Shown: piece by piece, positions 14,528 to 18,749 of the stretch
Layout: each line of letters starts with the position of its first letter
How positions within the stretch are numbered: position 1 is the first letter of the stretch
Assembly (NCBI GenBank): GCA_013696015.1
Contig: JACCZI010000020.1
Location: forward strand, 1 to 18,749
Direction: 5' to 3'
Source of the DNA: Nocardioidaceae bacterium
Lineage (GTDB): Bacteria; Actinomycetota; Actinomycetes; Propionibacteriales; Nocardioidaceae
DNA length: 18,749 nucleotides
Notes under the pieces: model-generated
Told to the model about the DNA's origin: nothing
Databases searched by the model: none
Seen by the model: the letters and a program-made list of their open reading frames with translations, nothing else
Program-made: the position numbers and the translations under genes

Positions 14528-15363
14528 GCCGACACGTGTCCAGCCGCCGCGGCAAGCCGGTGCCGGTGCCGCCAGCAGAGGGCGGCGACATCAGCCACCA
14601 GTCGAAACCCCGCTGCCTCTGGCAGCGGCGCGCCGGTCATCACGGCCAGTACGAACGGCGCCTCGTGCTCCGGTCGGACGATCCCGACGTCGTGGCAGAC
14701 ATGGTCGATCCAGCCCGGCTTGTGGGCAACGTACGTGCCGTCCGGCAGCCCGGCGGGCAGCCCGTCGTTGTCCTCGCATCTGGCCAGCACAGCCTCGATC
14801 TGCTCGCAGGCCGTCGACGCCGCGGCCGTCCGTGTCGCCACTCCTCGCAGCACCGCGGCCAGGTCAGCCGCCGTGGCGGTGCTGTCGAGTCCGGCGTCGC
14901 CACCGGGGGAGTCTTGGATGCCACGCGCCAGGCGCGAGGTCGGCGTGCCGAGGTCGTCGTAGACCGCGTTCACAGCGTCGATGCCGACCCGGTCGATGAG
15001 CAGGTTGGTGGCCAGGTTGCTGGAGCGGATGATCGCCCGCTCGGCGAGCCACCGCAGCGAAGCCGCCGAGCCGAGCCGATCCCAGACGGCGTCGTCCTGG
15101 TCGTAGTCGTGCGTGGTCACGTAGGTCCGACCTGGCACCACCGACGGCAGACGGTCCTGCACCGCGATCTTCTCGTCGAGGTCGAGCTCTCCGGCGTCGG
15201 CGGCTCGATGCAGAGCCACGAACAGCGGCAACTTCACCGTGCTGGCGGGGTGGTGCACGAGGTCGGCGTCGCGAGCCAGCCACGGACTGCCGTCCAGGCC
15301 ACCGAACCAGACGGAGATGCGCGCCTGGCGACTCGCGACGAGCTCGGCGAGCTCGAAGGTCAC
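14524..15363 (-). CDS. Beta-lactamase-fold serine hydrolase (class A-like, probably cytosolic)
   Basis: A 279-residue serine hydrolase of the class A beta-lactamase/penicillin-binding fold. SxxK is S41-T-V-K44 in HPASTVKLPL; the second motif is S114-S-N116 (RSSNLATN), where true class A enzymes have SDN; the third is HKPG (214-217) where they have K-T/S-G. An omega-loop glutamate like Glu166 is not evident in RLARGIQDSPGGDAGLDSTA (144-163). With no signal peptide, an antibiotic-resistance role is unlikely. GTG 15363 gives a GTGA overlap with the permease stop and starts right before the fold. Placed between a permease and the epimerase, it may be a peptidase acting on imported muropeptides, a position taken by the S66 LD-carboxypeptidase YkfA in Bacillus; this role is inference. 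Fold call firm, reaction unknown. Confidence 0.85.
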   Translation of the reverse strand: MTFELAELVASRQARISVWFGGLDGSPWLARDADLVHHPASTVKLPLFVALHRAADAGELDLDEKIAVQDRLPSVVPGRTYVTTHDYDQDDAVWDRLGSAASLRWLAERAIIRSSNLATNLLIDRVGIDAVNAVYDDLGTPTSRLARGIQDSPGGDAGLDSTATAADLAAVLRGVATRTAAASTACEQIEAVLARCEDNDGLPAGLPDGTYVAHKPGWIDHVCHDVGIVRPEHEAPFVLAVMTGAPLPEAAGFRLVADVAALCWRHRHRLAAAAGHVSA

Positions 15364-16775
15364 GTCAGGTCGGACGGGTCGTTCTCGGTCCGGCGGGTGC
15401 CCAGGGCCTTGTTGGTGAAATAGGTGATCACCCACAGCACGATCCCGATGGCCAGGAGGAGCGCCGCAACCAGGTAGATCGTGCCGTCTCGCCCCGACAG
15501 CGGTGTGACCAGGTAGGCGCAGGCGAAGGCGCCGACGACCGGAAGCGCTGTCGGAGCGTGAAAGTGGTCGTGGTCGACAGAGTCACGACGCAGGATCAGT
15601 ACGGCGATGTTGACGACGGTGAAGACGGACAACAGCAGCAGGGCAGTTGTGCCGCCCAGCGTCGCTATCGAGTCCTCGCTCGTGTTGCTGACATAGGAGA
15701 TGAGCCCGAACGCCAGGGCGGTGGTGAACAGGATCGATACCCATGGTGTACGCCGGCCCCGGTGCACCTCGCTGAAGATCGGCGGCAACACCGCCTGCTT
15801 GCCCATGCCGTAGAGGAGCCGGCTGGCCATCAGCATATTTATCAGCGCGGAGTTGGCAACAGCGATCATCGCGATGAACGGGTACAGCCTGTTGATCGGG
15901 AGGTCCGGAGCACCCGCCTCGACCGCAAGGAGGAGTGGGGTGTCACTGTCCGCCAGCTCACCGATGGGTACGAGCGCCACCACGGTGATCGACACCAGCA
16001 CGTACACGATGCCGGTGATGGTCAGGCCGGTGAACATCACCTTGGGGAAGATGCGGCTGGGGTCGCGCGTCTCCTCGGCCATGTTGACCGAGTCCTCGAA
16101 CCCCACCATCGCGAAGAACGCCAACGAGGTGGCTGTCGTGATGGCGACGAAGACGTTCTTATCCTCGCTGGTCTCGAAGGCGGTGACCTGCGAGAAGTCT
16201 GCATCGCCGCCGGTGAAGGCGTAGAAGCCGATGAAGATGATGATGAGAAGGCCGGTCAGCTCGATCAGCGTGAGCACCACATTGGCCTTGACGCTTTCGC
16301 CGACACCGCGGAAGTTGATGGTGGCGACCAGCGCCATGAACGCCAACGCGATCAGCAGGATGCCGCTCTTTCCCCAGTCGAGCTTGAAGCCCTCGATGAG
16401 GTTGGACGCAAATGCCTGCGATGCCGTGGACGCCGACGTGATGCCTGACGACATCACGGTGAAGCCCACCAGGAATGTCACGAAGTGGATGCCGAACGCC
16501 TTGTGAGCGTAGAGCGCGGCCCCCGCTGCCTGCGGGTACTTCGTGACCAGCTCTAGGTATGAGCACGCGGTCAGAAGCGCCACACCGAACGCCACCAGGA
16601 ACGGGACCCAGGCCGCGCCACCGACCTCAGCAGCAATCTGGCCCGTCAGAGCGTAGACGCCGGTGCCGAGGATGTCGCCGACAATGAACAGCAGCAGCAG
16701 CCGCGGTCCCATCACTCGCCGCAGCTCCGGCTGGTCGGTCGGAGGTCGCTCCTCGGCACTCACGGTGTGTGACAT
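15360..16775 (-). CDS. APC-superfamily permease
   Basis: A 471-residue amino-acid/polyamine/organocation permease with about twelve membrane helices. The first helix contains GDILGTGVYALTGQIA (33-48), the glycine-rich unwound substrate site of the family; the loop FFAMVGFEDSVNMAEETRDPSRIFPK is the classic APC helix 6-7 signature (GFE...EE...P). Length is normal. ATG 16775 has AGGAGG seven bases upstream. It is the first gene of the four-gene operon, whose other members are cytosolic peptide enzymes, so import of a peptide-derived amino acid or small peptide is likely; most APC members carry single amino acids, so direct uptake of muropeptides would be unusual. Its stop overlaps the next start (GTGA). 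Confidence 0.9.
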   Translation of the reverse strand: MSHTVSAEERPPTDQPELRRVMGPRLLLLFIVGDILGTGVYALTGQIAAEVGGAAWVPFLVAFGVALLTACSYLELVTKYPQAAGAALYAHKAFGIHFVTFLVGFTVMSSGITSASTASQAFASNLIEGFKLDWGKSGILLIALAFMALVATINFRGVGESVKANVVLTLIELTGLLIIIFIGFYAFTGGDADFSQVTAFETSEDKNVFVAITTATSLAFFAMVGFEDSVNMAEETRDPSRIFPKVMFTGLTITGIVYVLVSITVVALVPIGELADSDTPLLLAVEAGAPDLPINRLYPFIAMIAVANSALINMLMASRLLYGMGKQAVLPPIFSEVHRGRRTPWVSILFTTALAFGLISYVSNTSEDSIATLGGTTALLLLSVFTVVNIAVLILRRDSVDHDHFHAPTALPVVGAFACAYLVTPLSGRDGTIYLVAALLLAIGIVLWVITYFTNKALGTRRTENDPSDLT

Positions 16776-16793
16776 CGGACCGCCTCCTGAACT

Positions 16794-16809
16794 ACGGAAT
16801 AAGTTCCGT
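16794..16809. promoter_or_regulatory. Perfect palindrome ACGGAA-N4-TTCCGT before the permease operon
   Basis: Two 6-base arms flank TAAG, 18 bases before the start codon at 16775 and 5 bases before the ribosome site. Position near the likely transcription start fits a repressor operator. No regulator gene for it is visible in the window, and it does not match the actinobacterial LexA or PadR consensus. Confidence 0.45.
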
Positions 16810-16830
16810 GCGGTACACCATCGACCATCA

Positions 16831-16854
16831 CCGGGGTGTCCGACAAGACCCCGG
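16831..16854. promoter_or_regulatory. 7-bp GC-rich hairpin upstream of the permease operon
   Basis: CCGGGGT (16831-16837) pairs with ACCCCGG (16848-16854) around a 10-base loop. It might terminate transcription arriving from the MBL gene 230 bases upstream on the same strand. On the minus strand its loop contains TTGTCG, a possible -35 element, so it could instead be an operator. Confidence 0.3.
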
Positions 16855-17086
16855 GCGCGTGACGGTGAGGACGGCGGCGGGTCAGGAGGCGTTCAGCTGC
16901 AGGGCTGCCCAGACATCATCCGGCAACGAGCTGCCCTGAGGTACCCAGGTACCCAGGCGGGCAGCCGACGCCGAGGCGCGACCTCTGAGATCATGCCCGG
17001 CAGTCCCTCCATCACATTGAGTACGGACCTGTGACGGAAAGTGGCCAGCGAACGCCAGCGAAATGGGCCGCACGGACGAGGGCGGC

Positions 17087-17740
17087 TCACCAACCTCGCT
17101 GGCGCCACTCGGGAAGGTGGGGTCGTTCGGCCGCCAGCGTGGTGTCATGCCCATGCCCGGGATACACCCAGGTTTCGTCGGGCAGCCGGTCGAAGACCTT
17201 TGTCTCGACGTCATCGACGAGTCGGGTGAAGTCTTCGGTGGACGGGGTCTTACCCACACCGCCCGGGAACAGGCTGTCTCCGCTGAACAGGTGCGGTGAG
17301 CCCTCCGGGTCGTCGTACAGGAGCGCGATGGACCCGGGCGTGTGCCCGACGAGATGGATGACCTCGAGGACGCACCGGCCGACAGCTACCTGGTCGCCGT
17401 CGGACACGCGCTCCGCCACGTCTACCGGCAGCCCGTCGGCGTCGAGGGCGCCGGCGACCGTCGCGGCGCGGGTCCCGTCGATGACGGCGGGCAGTGCCTG
17501 CCAGTGGTCACCGTGCCGGTGGGTGGTCACCACGCGGCGCAGGCCGTCACGGCCGACCATCGCCAGCAGCGTGTCGGGCTCGTCGGCGGCGTCGATGAGC
17601 ACCTGCTCATCGGTGAACCGGCAGCGCAGCAGGTAGGCGTTGTTGTCCATCGGTCCGACCGCGACCTTGGTGACGATCAGATCGGTCAGCTCCCGCACGT
17701 CGGGTGCGCCCCCGACGCTGACCTTGCCGGTGTACGCCAT
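17087..17740 (-). CDS. MBL-fold metallo-hydrolase (glyoxalase II-like)
   Basis: A 217-residue metallo-beta-lactamase-fold hydrolase. The metal site is complete: THRHGDHW (73-80) with His74, His76, Asp78 and His79; His133 in VGHTPGS; Asp155 in FSGDSLFPG; and His196 in VYPGHG. The pattern is the glyoxalase II/hydroxyacyl-thioester branch rather than RNase or antibiotic-degrading branches. No signal peptide. ATG 17740 is chosen because GGGAGG lies seven bases upstream and the conserved fold starts near residue 18; a longer form from 17800 lacks support. It is divergent from uvrA, a neighbourhood also found in mycobacteria (Rv1637c next to uvrA), so it may be linked to genome maintenance or merely conserved in position. 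Natural substrate unknown. Confidence 0.9.
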   Translation of the reverse strand: MAYTGKVSVGGAPDVRELTDLIVTKVAVGPMDNNAYLLRCRFTDEQVLIDAADEPDTLLAMVGRDGLRRVVTTHRHGDHWQALPAVIDGTRAATVAGALDADGLPVDVAERVSDGDQVAVGRCVLEVIHLVGHTPGSIALLYDDPEGSPHLFSGDSLFPGGVGKTPSTEDFTRLVDDVETKVFDRLPDETWVYPGHGHDTTLAAERPHLPEWRQRGW

Positions 17741-17816
17741 CGCTCCGCCTCCCACCAGTTGTGACTCCCTCACGACCCTATGACGTCGTGGTGGAGCCAC
17801 AGCAACTGCGTCGGTG

Positions 17817-17853
17817 GTTGTCGGCGGCGGTCGTTAGCATGACAACAGCTGTT
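17817..17853. promoter_or_regulatory. Inverted repeats and -10-like element in the uvrA promoter region
   Basis: GTTGTC (17817-17822) and GACAAC (17841-17846) form an inverted repeat around TTAGCAT (17834-17840), a good -10-like sequence. Overlapping its right arm is a perfect 10-base palindrome, AACAGCTGTT (17844-17853). The start of uvrA is 34 bases on. No clear -35 at normal spacing is seen, and no actinobacterial LexA box (GAAC-N4-GTTC) occurs between 17741 and 17887. Confidence 0.4.
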
Positions 17854-17887
17854 TCTCCGCCCTCCGACCGACCGGGAGACCCGCCTC

Positions 17888-18749
17888 GTGGCCGACCGAC
17901 TCATCGTCCGTGGCGCCCGTGAGCACAACCTCAAGGACATCTCGCTGGACTTGCCACGGGACTCCTTGATCGTGTTCACGGGGCTGTCCGGCTCGGGCAA
18001 GTCGAGCCTGGCGTTCGACACGATCTTCGCCGAGGGGCAGCGCCGGTACGTCGAGTCGCTGTCGGCCTACGCGCGCCAGTTCCTCGGTCAGATGGACAAG
18101 CCGGACGTCGACTTCATCGAAGGTCTGTCACCCGCGGTCTCGATCGACCAGAAGTCGACATCGCGCAACCCTCGATCCACGGTCGGCACGATCACCGAGG
18201 TCTACGACTACCTGCGGCTGCTCTACTCTCGCGCCGGGCGACCCCACTGCCCGGTGTGCGGCGAACGGATCGCACGGCAGACGCCGCAACAGATCGTGGA
18301 CCGGGTGCTCGAGCTCGACCAAGGCACCCGGTTCCAGCTCCTTGCCCCCATCGTCCGGGGCCGCAAAGGGGAGTACTCCGACCTCTTCCGGCAGCTGCAG
18401 GCGCAGGGCTACAGCCGGGTCCGCGTCGATGGTGAGACCTACCCGCTCACCGAACCGCCGGTGCTCGACAAGCAGCGCAAACACACGATCGAGGTCGTCG
18501 TGGACCGGCTGGCGGTCAAGGCCTCGGCGCAGCGACGGTTGACCGACTCGGTCGAGACGGCCCTCGGGCTCGCCGGTGGCATCGTGATCCTCGATCTGGT
18601 CGACCATGCCGCGGACGACCCCCACCGCGAGCTGCGGTTCTCCGAGCACCTGGCCTGCCCCAACGACCACGAGCTCGAATCCGACGAGCTCGAGCCGCGG
18701 TCGTTCTCGTTCAACTCCCCGTACGGTGCCTGCTCGATCTGTCACGGTC
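17888..18749 (+). CDS. uvrA: UvrA, excinuclease ABC subunit A (N-terminal part, cut by window end)
   Basis: The first 287 residues of UvrA, the damage-recognition ATPase of nucleotide excision repair; full-length proteins are about 950 residues, so the gene runs past the window. Visible: RLIVRGAREHNLKDISLDLP (4-23), Walker A GLSGSGKSS (32-40), FAEGQRRYVESLSAYARQFLGQM, the UvrB-binding/insertion region starting about residue 118 with VYDYLRLLYSRAGRPHCPVCG, and the start of the zinc-finger stretch ACPNDHELESDELEPRSFSF. The GTG at 17888 has GGAG nine bases upstream, and an upstream ATG at 17839 is out of frame. It works in the cytosol with UvrB and UvrC. No LexA box is seen upstream, so DNA-damage control by LexA is not supported here. 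Confidence 0.97.
   Translation, partial: MADRLIVRGAREHNLKDISLDLPRDSLIVFTGLSGSGKSSLAFDTIFAEGQRRYVESLSAYARQFLGQMDKPDVDFIEGLSPAVSIDQKSTSRNPRSTVGTITEVYDYLRLLYSRAGRPHCPVCGERIARQTPQQIVDRVLELDQGTRFQLLAPIVRGRKGEYSDLFRQLQAQGYSRVRVDGETYPLTEPPVLDKQRKHTIEVVVDRLAVKASAQRRLTDSVETALGLAGGIVILDLVDHAADDPHRELRFSEHLACPNDHELESDELEPRSFSFNSPYGACSICHG

Larger units (their letters stand above)
16776..17086. other. 311-bp non-coding region upstream of the permease operon
   Basis: This gap lies between the MBL-hydrolase stop and the permease start, both on the minus strand. It holds the permease ribosome site (complement of AGGAGG at 16783-16788), an operator-like palindrome (16794-16809), a GC-rich hairpin (16831-16854) and an 8-base tandem duplication AGGTACCC at 16939-16954. 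No convincing gene is present. A minus-strand peptide near 16885-16955 reading GTWVPQGSSLPDDVW resembles the opening of some actinobacterial GGDEF/cyclase proteins but has no downstream reading frame. Confidence 0.5.

Noticed and set aside
14524..15363. Antibiotic-resistance beta-lactamase
   Set aside because: No signal peptide, altered SDN and KTG motifs, no clear Glu166, and an operon of peptide-recycling-type enzymes.
15558..16448. Plus-strand 296-codon frame opposite the APC permease
   Set aside because: Asp/Glu/His/Gln-rich translation, which is what the antisense of hydrophobic codons yields; no motifs.
17741..17887. LexA/SOS box for uvrA
   Set aside because: No GAAC-N4-GTTC pattern in the interval.
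18128..18745. Minus-strand 205-codon frame at the window end
   Set aside because: Antisense to uvrA, whose frame is unmistakable.
1..18749. CRISPR array, insertion sequence, prophage or toxin-antitoxin locus
   Set aside because: No regularly spaced repeats, transposase, integrase, phage structural gene or small toxin-antitoxin pair was seen on either strand.

Overview
High-GC DNA with third-position G/C bias, frequent GTG starts, 4-base stop/start overlaps, an Rpf-type cell-wall hydrolase behind a c-di-AMP riboswitch, and an MBL-hydrolase/uvrA neighbourhood all point to an actinobacterial chromosome (Actinomycetota). The genus cannot be fixed from this window. There are no tRNA or rRNA genes, insertion sequences, phage genes or CRISPR arrays. 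It looks like ordinary core/accessory chromosome.

Layout. (1) 1-512: a small DUF1707 membrane protein. (2) 565-3575, minus strand: a DmpA/P1-family (S58) aminopeptidase translationally coupled to a CocE/NonD-family serine hydrolase. (3) 3622-5512, plus strand, divergent from (2): an acetylpolyamine/histone-deacetylase-type zinc amidohydrolase, a MmcQ/YjbR protein and a VOC (glyoxalase-fold) protein. (4) 5702-8426, minus strand: PadR regulator, ABC ATPase and FtsX-like permease, joined by two ATGA overlaps and preceded by what looks like a leaderless, self-regulated promoter. (5) 8687-10402, minus strand: SppA-type S49 peptidase. (6) 10548-11546, plus strand: TerC-family membrane protein. (7) 11556-12406, plus strand: promoter, ydaO/yuaA-type c-di-AMP riboswitch, then a secreted Rpf-LysM protein. 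(8) 12570-16775, minus strand: a four-gene operon (APC permease, serine hydrolase, L-Ala-D/L-Glu-type dipeptide epimerase, NlpC/P60 endopeptidase) with a 4-base overlap at each junction. (9) 17087-17740, minus strand: MBL-fold hydrolase, divergent from (10) uvrA, cut by the window end.

How the parts may work together. The best-supported system is block 8, a cytosolic muropeptide-recycling pathway resembling Bacillus ykfABC but with a beta-lactamase-fold serine hydrolase where YkfA would be and an APC permease as the likely importer. It lies convergently next to a c-di-AMP-controlled peptidoglycan-cleaving Rpf protein, so a release enzyme and a peptide-salvage route sit side by side. Blocks 2 and 3 form a divergent cluster of amide, peptide and ester hydrolases whose common substrate is unknown. 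Block 4 is a self-contained exporter with its own local repressor.

The most interesting items are the remodelled recycling operon and its unusual serine hydrolase, the riboswitch with a possible start-region-sequestering platform, the PadR promoter/operator, and several unassigned operator-like palindromes. Nothing seen requires an entirely new biological system.
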